The notes beneath the pieces were generated by a model, which was given only the letters and a program-made list of their open reading frames with translations, was not told the DNA's origin and searched no databases. From Sorghum bicolor (lineage: Eukaryota; Streptophyta; Magnoliopsida; Poales; Poaceae): 64,000 nt of DNA. The position numbers and the translations under genes are program-made. The stretch is from positions 21,396,658 to 21,460,657 of the forward strand of contig NC_012871.2 of NCBI RefSeq assembly GCF_000003195.3. Direction: 5' to 3'. Of the stretch, positions 1 through 11,592 are shown one piece after another; position 1 is the stretch's first letter, and every line of letters begins with the position of its first letter.

Positions 1-3000
1 GATTCCGAGGGGATGGCGTCTCGCCTTGACCGGATCCTCGAAGGTCCGCCTCGAGGCGACGTCGACGCCCCGCGGATGGGAGCGCCAAAGGAGGGGCCAA
101 GTGGATCTCACCGCCCCCGTGCTGACACCCCTCCTGCGCCCGCGACCAGTCGGGCCTCCCCGCGCCCGCGACCAGTCGGGCCTCCCCGCGCCCCCAGCCT
201 CCCCCTGCACCGAAGGCGGGTGGGCAAGCTAAGCCCCAGGCGACGGGGCCGCTGACCCGCGGTCGTGCCGCGGCCTCCGAGAAGGGAGATACCGGCCGCC
301 GGAGCGCCAGTCCCGGTGCCCGCCAGGCGGGAGTCGCTGGGCCAAGGCCAGCGCCTGCCCTCGAGGGCCCTGGGGCCTTGACGCGGGGTGGCTCGAGGCC
401 CACCGGTCGAGGTACCGGTAGGCGGGCCGTTCTCCCTGTGGGGTAAGTTCTTCGACGCTATGATTCTTATTCTCCTGATTCTTCATGTTTTCTTGTATTA
501 TGGTATTCTTTATGCTCGTTCCTCTCTTCTCAGGTTGAAGCGGACGCTTGAGCAGGCCCAGCCTTCAATGGCAAAAAGGCTTAAGGTGGGAGCGGCCTCC
601 AAGGATTTGGGTTAGTTGCTTATTCTCGTTGCTCTTACGTCGACCTCCGACCCTCAACCTCCGATCGGCGCTGAGAGCGCCCCACCCCGGCCTGAGTCTG
701 CCCCATCGTCGCCAAAACAGGCCGAGGCACCTCGGCCCCAAGGGCAGGAGGGAGCCCCCGAGCCTTCCCGATCGGGGGTCGAGGGGGATCCCATTACCAT
801 TAGTGATGGGTCTGGCGGCGACGGGACCTCGAGGGATGCCCATCCCATGGACGAGGAGGCCCAGACTTCTCTCGTCGCGAGACGGACGCCCTGGCCTGCC
901 GGGCTTCGCTCCATCGAGGAGCAGAAAAAGAAAGAAGAGGAGGAACGTGAGCAGGAGATGCGACGGCAGCCGCAGGAGCAGGACGGCCAACAAGAGTCGC
1001 AAGAGCTCGAGGAGCAGCAACAACAACAGCAGGGGGCCAGCCGTTGGAGGAACCGCTCGAGCCTCCTCCCCACAGTCCGCCCCATCCAGTACTACCGGCG
1101 CCGCAAGAGCCCGGGGACTAGGAAGAGGGTCTGCCGGTTTTTGGACCCCCAACCCTAGCGTGGCTCCGTCCAGGGGCGCCCGCCGCGATCCCAGCAGAGT
1201 CGGGGCGGGCGGACGGTGCGGTAGCGCTCACCTGCATGATGCACACCCCTGTCGACCCTGATTCCGAGATCAAGAGCACGATCTACGGCATGGACCGAAT
1301 TGCCCCGGGATTCCTCCGGGAACGTCGGGCGTGGGAGGACCGCATTCCCGCCGAGGAGGACGAGGCTGGGACGTCGGGCGGAGGCAGAAGCAGCGAAACG
1401 GGCACCTGGAAGACGGTGGACGATGACGGGCGGTTCCCCTCCCTCGTCGACTTGTTCCTGCGCCATGGGGGGTCCCTCGAGACTGTCGAGGACCTCATTC
1501 GCGGCGTCAAGGCGCGGGCCGACCAGGAGATGGAGAACTGGTGCCCCGATCGGATCCGCATTCGGGCTTCCACCGATCCGTCCGAGCCCAACATCTTCCT
1601 GGATGATCGGAAGGAGGCTGAGAAGTGGGAGCACGTCGAGGAGCTCCGCCTCTGGATGAAGCACGTGGTGGGGCTCCTGTCGGACGTTGTAAACAACGGG
1701 CTCGGGCCAGCCTACTTTGTAAGAGTCTTTTAGCCCTTAATCCTTATAGAGCATTTGTTTTTGTGTGCTAACTGTTCGACTACCAGCTTGCAGGACTTGA
1801 AAGAGACCTCCCGTATCAAGTCGAGCTTCATTCACGCCACAAGAGGCGGCTGGGAGCAGCTCCCCGTCCTCAAGGACCAACTCCTGGAGTCGCAGGAGAA
1901 ACTCCTCAAGGCTTATAAGGAGCTCGTGGCGCTTGAGGAGGAGAAAAAGGAGAGGGAGGCTGCCCTGGCCGAGGCTCGAGAGGCATCAAGGAAGGCGGTG
2001 GAAGAAACGACGCTGCTGAGGGAGCGGGCTCTGACGGTCGAGGAGGCTGCGTCCAAAGCCTGGGAGGAGGCCCTGTCCTACAAGAACGTCATTGCTGACC
2101 TGGACAAGGAGAAGGGCCTCTTCAAGACCGACCTGGACTCCCTCCGAGAATCCTTCCAAAGGATGAAGGTGGAGTACGTGAACAACGAGGTCGCCAGGGG
2201 GGCCATGGAGGAAGCGAAGAAGAAGGCCCTCGAAGACCTCGAGGCGGAGCGGGCTCGATCCCGCAGCCTCTCTAACGACGTCGATCGTCTGAAGAGGGCG
2301 CTGCTGGAGAAGGACGGAGCCATTGCGCAGGCCGAAAAGGCGATCGAGGATCTGCGCGTCGCCAATACCGAGCTGGCGCGCTCCAACAAGGAGGTCGAGA
2401 GGGCCAACACTAATTTAGTTGGCGAAAACACGGCTTTGGAGGAAAGCATTCGCGGTACATTTCTATTGTTTGATTTTTCTTTTCGAGGTGTGCTCAGGTT
2501 TTTTTTTTCTAAAGTTTTTTGCGTTGGCATTCACAGGGCTTAAGGACGAGCTCTTGGCCGCCCAAGTCGAGGCTCGCAGCGCCAAGGCCCAGCTCGAGGT
2601 GGAGGTTGCTTTGAACCGTCGAGTGCGGACGGCGATAAGCGATCTCTCGACTCTTGGGAGGTCGAGCCCATGGATGAGTCGAAGGAGGACGCTCGAGGCG
2701 ACGTGCTGGTCGACCAGCTGTGCTACTTAGGTGCGACGCTGAGGGATCGGGTGCGGGATGCCCTTCACATCAGGGTAAAGCGGGCAATGGCAATTGTCTG
2801 CTCAGGCTTTTCCTACGACTTGGAGGTGGTGTCCCACGGCTTTATCACCGACATTTCCAAGACCGACGCGGAGAACGAAGAAAGGCTCCACGCCTTGATC
2901 AAAGACGCAGAGGTTCCTGGAGAGAGGTTGGCTAAGCAGTTCGAGCCCGAGGTGCTTCCCCTGAGACAAGCTCAGGCGCGGGCGAGGGTGGTGAGGACCG

Positions 3001-3065
3001 TGATGTGGACTAAGGCCTGCGAGCCTGCTCTGGGTGCTTGGGCCCTCTGTATAGTACTATGTTAA
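1..3065 (+). pseudogene. antisense accessory gene of element 1 (coiled-coil protein, multi-exon, 5' end outside window)
   Basis: Plus-strand coding exons are separated by short introns. Likely introns are about 441-534 (GTAAGT...CAG), one starting near 607, one at about 1,718-1,792 (acceptor TTGCAG) and one at about 2,454-2,536. The parts read as a low-complexity acidic/Gln-rich segment (616-1,158), a segment with IYGMDRIAPGF (1,236-1,717), a long Glu/Lys/Ala-rich coiled coil (about 1,793-2,453) and a C-terminal segment (about 2,670-3,065). A frameshift near 2,660 separates the last two. Homologous genes in plant Gypsy elements usually begin with a Transposase_28 (putative gypsy-type transposon) domain, which would lie left of the window. 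Its role is unknown. It converges on pol, so its transcript would be antisense to the element. Intron boundaries are my reading of splice motifs. Confidence 0.6.
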
Positions 3066-3541
3066 CTTGTATTTAAGTAATATCTTTTAAGTGGTTGTTA
3101 AATGTTTATCTGTCTTTCCTCTCGAGGCTCCTTTATTTCCCTTTGCGCCTATGTTTGTTTTTCTCATTTGGTCTTTTGTTTAAGGCGGTCTCGATTGCCT
3201 CAAGGGTGAGGAGGCGAGTAGAGTTTCCGTAGCCCGGGGGCGTAGGAGTTCTTAGGCTTGTCGTTTCTCGGCCCTTAAGGGGCTCGAGGTACCTTTACTG
3301 CTCATCCGTATGAGATTACCGATAGGAACGAAAGGGTTACTTGGTTTTTCGACACTTGGGGGGGCGCCCCCTTTTTAGCCCCCGAGGGGGTATCGACTAT
3401 GATGGGTCATAGTCGATACTCCCTTCTAATGTTGAGACTTGTGAAAAGGTAAGTCGCTTGAGGGAAAGACTTTATTTATTCATGCATTCATTTACAAGGC
3501 CTTAGTACCAAATGTACGCAGGAACATAAAGCTTTGAAATT
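3066..3541. other. non-coding spacer between convergent accessory gene and pol
   Basis: About 475 bases lie between the 3' end of the plus-strand accessory gene and the 3' end of minus-strand pol. It starts AT-rich (3,065-3,180), which would suit 3' end formation. It later carries a short inverted repeat around GTATCGACTATGATGG...CATAGTCGATAC (about 3,390-3,418). I see no coding signal. Confidence 0.5.
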
Positions 3542-6500
3542 CTAGGGGTAGAATCGACGTAGCTGTTCAATGTTCCACGCGTTGGTGAAGACCGCCCCCT
3601 TTTCGTCCGCGAGCTTGTATGTCACTGGCTTCAAGACCTCGGCCACCACGTATGGGCCCTCCCATGGTGGAGTCAGCTTGTGGCGTCCTTGACTGCTTTG
3701 CCACTGTCGTAGGACGAGGTCGCCCACGTTTAAGTCCCTCTTGCGCACGTGCTTGTCGTGGTAGCGTCGAAGCTTCTGCTGGTATCTGGCGGAGTTGAGG
3801 AGGGCCATGTCTCGAGCTTCCTCGAGCTGGTCGACCGCATTCTCTTGAGTCTCCTTATTTGATTGCTCGTTGTACGCTTTGATTCGAGGGGATCCATACT
3901 CGAGGTCCGTTGGGAGCACGGCCTCGGAGCCATGGACCATGAAGAATGGGGTGTATTTTGTGGCCCTGCTTGGCGTCGTTCTCAAGCTCCATAGGACCGA
4001 GGAAAGCTCCTCGACCCATTTCTTGCCGAATTTCTTCAAGCGGTTGTAGATCCTCGGTTTGAGTCCTTGCAAAATCATGCCGTTGGCACGCTCGACCTGG
4101 CCGTTAGTTCAAGGGTGGGCTACCGCGGACCAGTTCACACGGATGTGATGCTAGTCGCAGAAGTCCAAGAACCTTTTGCCGGTGAACTGAGTGCCATTGT
4201 CAGTGATGATGACGTTGCGAATCCCGAACCGGTGGATGATGTCGGTGAAGAAAAGGACAGCCTGCTCGGAGCGGATGTTGGTGATGGGTCGAGCCTCGAT
4301 CCATTTGGAGAATTTGTCGATGGCCACCAGCAAGTGGGTGTACCCCCCCTTTTGCTTTTTGTAGAGGCCCTACTAAGTCGAGCCCCCACACCGCAAACGG
4401 GCATGTGATGGGGATCATCTGAAGAGCGTGGGCGGGCATATGCGTCTGTTTGGCGTAGAACTGGCACCCATGGCACGAGCATACGAGCTCGATGGCGTCA
4501 GCTACGGCCGTTGGCCAGTAGAAGCCTTGTCGGAAGGCGTTCCCTACGAGGGTCCGTGGAGCAGCATGGTGGCCACAAGCCCCCGAGTGTAGGTCCTTGA
4601 GGAGTTTCCGGCCTTCTTCCACGGTGATGCAACGCTGCAAGACCCCCGTCGGGCTTCGTCAATATAGCTCATTGTCCTTGCCATAGATTACATATGACTT
4701 GGCCCGTCGAGCTATACGGCGGGCCTCGGATCGATCTTCTAGCAGCTCGCAGCGGTTTAGGCAGTCGAGGAACGGCGTGCGCCAGTCGAACGGTCGACCG
4801 GGCCGCTGTTCCACCTCCATTACCTCAGCTGCCATTAGTAACGCGTCGACGGTGTTGGTTTGCTGGGCAGGGGCGGTCTCCATGCCAGCCCCCAAGCCCA
4901 AGTCGACAGATGGCTCGTGTAGATCTCTTGAAAACGCGTCAGGTGGGACCGTGCCTCGAGTCGACGTGATTTTGGTGAGTTCGTCGGCTGCCTCGTTGTA
5001 GCGTCGGGCGACGTGGATGAGTTCGAGGCCGTGGAACTTGTCCTCAAGTCGACGGACCTCCTTGCAGTACGCCTCCATTTTTGGGTCGTGGCAGTTCGAA
5101 GGTTTCATTACTTGGCCGATGACGAGCTGGGAGTCGCCTCGAACGTCGAGGCGTCGAACTCCAAGCTCGATGGCGATCTTCAGACCGTTGACAAGGGCCT
5201 CGTATTCTGCAACATTGTTGGACGCGGCAAAATGTATCCTGATGACGTACCTCATATGAACGCCCAGGGGTGAGATGAACAGCAGGCCCGCCCTAGCTCC
5301 CGTCTTCATGAGAGACCCGTCGAAATACATCGTCCATAATTCTGCTTGAACTTGAGCCGGGGGGAGTTGGGAGTCAGTCCATTCCACGACGAAGTCCACC
5401 AGGGCTTGCGATTTGATGGCTTTTCGGGGTGCGTAAGTGAGAGTCTCGCTCATGAGCTCGACCGACCACTTTGCGATTCTTCCCGTCGCCTCCCGACTCT
5501 GGATGATCTCTCCCAAGGGGAAAGATGAGACCACCGTGATAGAGTGGCCGAGGAAGTAGTGCTGCAGCTTGCGTCGGGCGAGGATCACGGTGTAGATCAG
5601 CTTCTAGATTTGGGGGTAACGCGCCTTGGTCTCCGAGAGCACCTCGCTGACGCAATAGACCAGCCTCTGGACTGGCAACGCATGCCCTTCCACCTGCCTT
5701 TCGACCACCACAGCTGCACTGACGACCTGGGTCGTCGAGGCAACGTAAAGAAGCAGTGGTTCTGCAGGTTGAGGCGGGACCAGGACTGGTGCTGAGGTCA
5801 GTGTTTTCTTCAAGTTCTCGAGGGCTTCCTCGGCCTCGGGGGTCCAAGAGAAACGCTCAACTTTCTTCAGAAGTCGATACAGTGGCAATGCCCTCTCTCC
5901 CAATCTTGAGATAAAACGGCTCAGCGCCGCCAGGCATCCCGTGACTCTCTGCACGCCCTTGACGTCTCGGATCGGCCCCATTCTTGTGATGGTCGAGACC
6001 TTCTCGGGGTTGGCCTCGATCCCGCGCTGGGAAACGATGTATCCCAAGAGCATGCCTCGAGGCGCACCGAAAACGCATTTCTCAGGGTTGAGCTTGATCT
6101 GGTTGGTGCGTAAGCAGCTGAAAGCGATCTCGAGGTCCTGGATCAGGTCTCCCTGTCGCTTTGACTTGACGACGATGTCGTCGACATAGGCCTCAACTGT
6201 CGACCCTATGTGCTTGCCAAACACATGGAGCATGCAGCGCTGGTACGTGGCTCCCGCGTTTCGAAGCCCAAACGGCATGGTTACATAGCAATACATCCCA
6301 AAAGGTGTGATGAAAGACGTCGCGAGCTGGTCGGACTCTTTCATTTTTATTTGATGGTAACTAGAATATGCATCAAGGAAGGAAAGGGTTTCACATCCCG
6401 CAGTAGAATCAACAATTTGATCAATACGTCGTAATGGAAAGGGAACTTTCAGACATGCTTTATTTAAACTCGTATAATCGACGCACATCCTCATTTTCCC

Positions 6501-7481
6501 ATTCTTTTTCTTAACTAGTACAGGGTTTGCTAACCAGTCGGGATGGTGAACCTCCTTGATGAATCCGGCCGTCAAAAGCTTGTGGACCTCCTCGCCAATG
6601 ATATTGCGCTTCTCCTCGTCGAATCGGCGCAACCGTTGCTTCACTGGCTTGGAACCGGCTCGAATTTCCAAGGAGTGCTCGGCTCCCTTGGTATGCCAGG
6701 CATATCCGAGGGACTCCATGCAAACATGTCGGCGTTTGCACGGAGAAAGTCGACGAGCACGGCTTCCTATTTGGGGTCGAGGTCGGCGCTGATCGTCAGC
6801 ACCTTGCCGTCGAAGTTGTTGGGGTCGAGCGGGATCTTCTTGGTTCCTTCCGCCGGCTCGAAGCTGCCCGCGTGGCACTTGGGCTCTAGAGCCTCAGTAG
6901 CCAGGGCCTCGAGCTTCGAGGCGAGCTCGGTGGAACTCTCAACCGCTTTCCCATACTCGACGCACTCGACGTCGCACTCGTAAGCGTGCTCGAAGGATGA
7001 CGCCCTTGGGACCGGGCATCTTCAGCTTCAAGTAGGTGTAGTTGGGTATAGCCATGAATTTGGCGTAGCCTGGGCGCCCGATGATGGCGTGGTACGTGCC
7101 CCGGAACCCAACCACCTCAAAGGTGAGGGTCTCCTTCCTGAAGTTGGCTGCTGTGCCAAAGCAAACTGGTAGGTCGATTCGACCTACCGGCAGCGCCTTC
7201 TTTCCTGGTACGACGCCATGGAAATCACCGGCGCTTGGCTGGAGCTGCGTCCTGTCGATGCTGAGGAGGTCGAGGGTCTTGAGATAGATGATGTTGAGGC
7301 TGCTGCCACCGTCCATCAGTACCTTTGAGAGCCGGGTGTTGACGATGATGGGGTCGACAACGAGTGGGTAGACGCCAGGGGCAACTACTTTGTCAGGGTG
7401 GTCCTCTCGGTCGAAGGTGATGGGGGTGCTCGACCAGCAGAGATACTGGGGCACCGCCATCCTTGCCGCGAAGACTTCACG
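3542..7481 (-). pseudogene. element 1 pol: protease, reverse transcriptase, RNase H, integrase (broken)
   Basis: Domains read right to left. The retropepsin has an LMDGGSSLN active-site loop (about 7,300), the DGG form usual in Tat elements. RT runs about 6,740-5,900 with AYVDD at about 6,180. RNase H has YFDGS, EYEA and GDSQ (about 5,320-5,110). Integrase has an HHCC zinc finger, then WGLDLVG, ITDNG and GQVERANG (about 4,680-4,090). The C-terminus ends LRRFYP at 3,542. Interruptions: a stop at 7,482 upstream, a frameshift near 6,995, TAG at 6,767-6,769, a frameshift near 6,690, stops at 5,604, 4,659, 4,151 and about 4,108, and a frameshift at a homopolymer near 4,345. No functional polyprotein can be made. 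Confidence 0.88.
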
Positions 7482-9831
7482 TCATTCCATCTTGTGCTGC
7501 CTTACAGTCAGCTGCGTCGAGGGCCCACCGTAGATCATGTAGCAGTCGTGGACGGCGGGGAAACCATCGTCGTCTTTGTTATCCTCCTTTTCGTCGTCCT
7601 TCTCCTTCTTTGGGTCGTCGCGTTCATTTTTCCTGAACCCCGGACCATCGAAATGCTTTCTCAGCATACGACAGTCCTTGAGCTTGTGGTTCGCCCCTCC
7701 CTTATGGTAAGGGCACGGCTCTTCTAGCATCTTATCGAAGATGCCCCATCTGGGGGGCCTTGAGGCTTTTTGCGCTCCACGGCGGCGACGATATCGTCGT
7801 CGAGGTCTTCCCGTTGGAATGGTCGTGTCTTTTTCTTCTTCTTGTTCTTCTTGGGACCTCGACTGGGGCCTTCGTCATCGTCGGCGGGCTGCTTGCCCTT
7901 CCTTCCTTCACAGCTGAAGAAGGCGCCGACCGCTTCTTCTCCCGCCGCGTAGTTGGCCACCACATCCATCAGCTCGTCGACGGTCTGAGGGCGATTCCGG
8001 CCTAATTCACGTACCAAGTCTCGACTGGTGGTACCAGAGACAAAGTTCAGGATGACGTCGTGATCGGGGATGTGCGGCAGCTTGGTGCGTTGCTTTGAGA
8101 AGCGTCGAGCGTACTCTCAAAGAGTTTCTCCTGACTTCTGCTTGCACTTGCTGAGGTCCCACTAGTTCCCAGGCCGTATGTAGGTCCCTTTGAAATTACC
8201 TTCGAAAACTCTAACCAGATCGACCCAGTCATGGATCTGATCGGCCGGGAGCTCTTCGAGTCTCCTCGAGCACCTCCCAGCTGACAGGCCAGCCTGAAGT
8301 CTGCCAGCCACAGCTCTGGTTTGGTCTCTCCGTTGTACTTCGCGATGCTGGTCTGGGGTCGGAACGGGCTGGGCAGCGGCGTGCTACGGATTGCCCTGCT
8401 GAATACCTGTGGACCTGGTGGCTCTGGGGCCATCCGATCTTCATCACTGTCGTACCTCCCACCGCGATGGGCGCTGTAACCGCGCTCTTCCACGTCCCCG
8501 TACCGACGGCGTCGATTCTCTTCAATGTCACGTCGCGCGTCGTGTCGACGCTGATTGTCGACGGGGAGAACGAGCGTGGTCTTTCTTCCTCGAGGGGGTG
8601 GCTGCTGATGGACTGACACCTCCTTTTCGTTTTGGGGTGGCTCATCGCGCTTTTCAATGGCAGCTCCTCGTCGTCGAGAAGCCGAGCTTTCGGCTTGTTG
8701 AACTGCCGCCACCTGGAGCAGAGTCTGTACCTCGTCTCGAATGCGTCGAGCTTGGGAGTTCGATGGTTCTGGCATGTTGCGCAGCAGCATTGTCGCTGCC
8801 ACTACATTCTGGCCTGCTCGAGGGAAACGGCTGACGTGCTGCTCTGGCTCTGCGTCTCCGACGATTTGTCGGTGTACCTCTCGAGCACGTCTATGGACAC
8901 TTCCGCCAGGCGGGTAAGGCAGGTCTTGCTCGAGCAGGACGAGGCGCTCATGATCCTCGTCAAGCTTTGTCTTGAGCTCTCGTAGCTACGCAAGTTGCGC
9001 GGCCCTGTCTTCCTGTGGAAGTGGGTCGACCTGTCCGTCGTTCCCAGGTGTCCTGGGGTCTTCTCTTGCTGCAGGGGCTCGACCGCCGGTAGCCGCATCC
9101 TGCGTTTCGTCGGTAGTTTCTACCGCCCCGTCGACGTGATAGCATTCCCTAGTAGGGTCGTAGCTATCGGTCTCGGAGTCGGAGTCCGGCTCGGCGGCGT
9201 AGAAACATCCACGTCCCTCCTCCAGCAGCCGCTGCCTGAGCGAGGTGATCGTGTATCGCCCAGGGCCTAGGCGTCGGAGGCCTCGTACCTGGGAGAAATC
9301 TGGCAGCTCGGACGTCGGCTGCTGTGCTTCAGAGTCACGTGGGAGGACCATTGGTCTCTCTACATACGTCTGGGCGTCTGGGCATATCGCCCTGGCGAGT
9401 GACGCCGCGGCGTTATCCAATCCGAATGGCAGCGCCCTTCTTGGGGTGAACAACCCATGTGGAAGTAACCTAGCGATGGGGGAGAGCGCGCGGGGCGCGT
9501 CACCTCTTGTCGTCGTGTGATGCTGGGCCGGCATGCCCACGGTTCCAGCACGCGGCGCTGCCGGCTCCTGTGTCACCTCCTGCCTAGCGTGAACTGCCAG
9601 TCGTGACGAGGCAGAGGGGTGACGATGGTGCAGTCCACGCCTCTTCTTGGGCGGGGAGGCGTGGTGTCGAGGGCGTCTCGGGGCCCTCAACCGCGCTGGC
9701 GCAACGCGGGCTCCTCCCGGTCCTTTGATCAAGAGCAAGACCATGTCATAGCCGGAGCCAGTCGACATGAACTCAAGACTCCCAAACCAAATCACCGTGG
9801 AGCGCGGAATCGGCGAAGCGAGGGTGGCCAT
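7482..9831 (-). pseudogene. element 1 gag (broken)
   Basis: The reading starts at an ATG at 9,831, 38 bases after the PBS. It is a capsid-type gag rich in Arg, Pro and Glu. The conserved part (WLADFRLACQLGG, about 8,330-8,270) is followed by a basic stretch (KKNKKKKK, about 7,850) and a Cys/His-rich knuckle-like segment (CPYHKGG...LKDC, about 7,720-7,660). Damage: a TAG at 8,986 in an otherwise continuous frame; a deletion with frameshift near 8,270, where about twenty residues expected after the WLADFRL block seem missing; two stops near 8,164 and 8,119; a frameshift near 7,745; and a Trp-to-stop change at 7,482. Gag would package the element RNA in cytoplasmic particles. This copy is inactive. 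Confidence 0.75.
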
Positions 9832-9869
9832 CTGGAAAGGAGTGGGAAATTGACGAAAAACACGCAGGA

Positions 9870-9887
9870 CCCCTACCTGGCACGCCA
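9870..9887 (-). other. primer binding site of element 1
   Basis: On the minus strand this reads TGGCGTGCCAGGTAGGGG. It starts two bases inside the LTR end and has the TGG expected opposite a tRNA CCA end. Position and sequence fit the PBS of Tat-lineage Gypsy elements. The exact primer tRNA is not assigned here. Confidence 0.8.
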
Positions 9888-9889
9888 AC

Positions 9890-10951
9890 TGTCGGTGTTT
9901 TCCCCACGGGGGGTCACACCAACGAGTGAATTTGTATGCGTGCTTCCCTTTCCCAGATGGTGATGCAAAAAGACACAAAGATTTATCCTGGTTTGGGCAA
10001 GAGAAGGCCCTACGTCCAGCGGGGAGGGGAGAATTTGTATTATCTTGCACCTAAGTGCTTGTACAGGGGTGAATACAGGCGTGGAATGGAGTGAGGCGTA
10101 GCATGGAAACTCTACTGCGTGTGAATATAGCGTTGCGTGGGTGATGTCCTTTTGTGGTCGCTCCCGGGCTTCCCCTTTTATAGTTCCAAGGGGAAGACCA
10201 GGGTACATATGTAGGTATCTAAGTAGGGGTCGATAGGGGTACGGCGCGCGGACCTACTCGAGGCCTCCGTACCGGCGTGGTCTCGAGCCGTCTCGTCTTG
10301 GTAGCTTGATGATGATTGCGCGTGCCCCTGTATCCCGCCCTGCGCGTCGTCTTGGACTGGTTCATCGGTTGCATGCCTGTACGGTATAGCGGCAGATCCG
10401 GCGGAGTGGTTGCAGTGCTGTCAGTCGACACCCAACCCTTCTCCTAGAAGGGAACGTATCTGGTCGAGGGTTAGGCGCCGTGTTGCGCCTTGTCGTCCCA
10501 AGCGTTGACCTTGGATGTCTCGAGGGGGTTCTGATTAGATGTTCCATCCCTGCTTCCCGCGTCCTAGCACGCTCTGAGTTGTTTGGCGGGGAAGGCTGCA
10601 AAAAGGATGATGGGACGGGTGCCTGTTCCCTATCACGCTTCCCGTGACTGGCGTGTTAGGTGAGAACGCGACAGGCGCATTAAATGCCTGGTTCCCGTGC
10701 GCGTGTCAGGTGGCGGGCGGCGTCCTTGCGCTCGACGCCTCCTGGTTCGCTCGAGCCTGTTTCCGTATTCGACGGTAGCTGGCGCTCGAGCCCTGATCGA
10801 TTCGCTTGACGCCTCTTCCATCTTCGAGGCTGAGGTCGTCGATGATTGTGCATGTGACCGATCAGATCGTCGAGTTGAGGGCCTCGACCTGCGTACAGAC
10901 AATTCTCGTTATGTGCATCAGTTAGGATACCCCTTACTGATACCCTCGACA
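9890..10951 (-). repeat. 5' LTR of element 1
   Basis: The 1,062-bp segment starts TGTCGG and ends TCGACA on the plus strand, giving the TG...CA termini of an LTR. The minus-strand start TGTCGAGGGTATCAGTAAGG matches the typical opening of RIRE2/Grande-like LTRs as I know it. The PBS adjoins its left edge. The second LTR is outside the window, so the limits rest on termini and PBS rather than on an LTR pair. Confidence 0.8.
10174..10183 (-). promoter_or_regulatory. TATA box of the element 1 LTR
   Basis: Minus strand TATAAAAGGG lies within the 5' LTR, about 285 bases before its end. That is a suitable place for the genomic RNA promoter (U3/R boundary shortly downstream). Confidence 0.55.
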
Positions 10952-10956
10952 CCTCT

Positions 10957-11592
10957 AATGCCTCTTTTTGTGCCCTCTTGCTCAACTTGAGCTACTTTTT
11001 GGATCTAGGGTTTCACCATGAGAGGGAAAGAGTAGAATAGCTAGGTATGGTCTATATTTGCTCAAATGAGGGGTCTTAAGATGGTTAGATGATGTCTCTC
11101 CTCTCTTCTTTTTTTATAGTTCCTTCTCTAATTAGTGAATCCAAGAAATATATATGTAGTAGTTTCCATGAATGGTGTTTTCATGCTTGGGAAGAGAGAG
11201 AAAGATAACTTTTCTTTTTAGTTTTTTAAATTATATTGTTTAGGAGGTTATTTTTTATGTAAATTTGATTTAATTATGCAATAAGCATTTTTCATGTATG
11301 AGGTTGGTTAAGATATTGCCTCTCCTCTCACCATTTCCATGTTTCCTTCTCAAATTTATTTTAGTGATATAAAGATATATATATTTAGTTTCAATCAACA
11401 GTGTTTTTGTACCTTGTCAATTTGATTTAGTTGTTAGGTGTTCTTTTTTGAATTATTACTTAGGGTTTTGTCTTTATTTTTGATACTTGTTTTACTTTTT
11501 CAATTTGATCTAATTGTTAGGTGTTCTTTTATTTTTGATAACAAATATTTCTAGACAATATTTCAATTAATTTACTAATTTTTCAACAGGTC
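10957..11592. other. AT-rich non-coding 5' region of the CACTA element
   Basis: AT-rich DNA holds two similar stretches around AATTTGATTTAGTTGTTAGG and AATTTGATCTAATTGTTAGG (about 11,418-11,525), each followed by GTGTTCTTTT. It ends in an acceptor-like TTTCAACAG just before the transposase reading frame, so it is probably an intron or leader. I see no coding capacity. Confidence 0.45.

Larger units (their letters stand above)
1..10951 (-). mobile_element. Ty3/Gypsy Tat-lineage LTR retrotransposon (element 1), left end outside window
   Basis: The element reads on the minus strand. From right to left it has a 5' LTR, a PBS, gag, protease, RT, RNase H and integrase. A convergent plus-strand accessory gene then lies where the 3' end should be. 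An extra ORF between pol and the 3' LTR is a known trait of the Tat lineage (RIRE2/Grande-like). The 3' LTR must lie left of base 1. Gag and pol carry several stops and frameshifts, so this copy cannot move by itself. The right LTR ends in TCGACA at 10,951, and the five bases that follow (CCTCT) would be the target duplication. It directly abuts CACTA sequence, so it probably inserted into that element. Confidence 0.85.

Noticed and set aside
565..1152. 195-codon minus-strand Leu-rich open frame
   Set aside because: It is the mirror of the Glu/Gln-rich plus-strand accessory exon; composition follows from that strand.
8409..9270. Plus-strand ORFs over the element 1 gag
   Set aside because: Shadows of the minus-strand gag, with no family resemblance.
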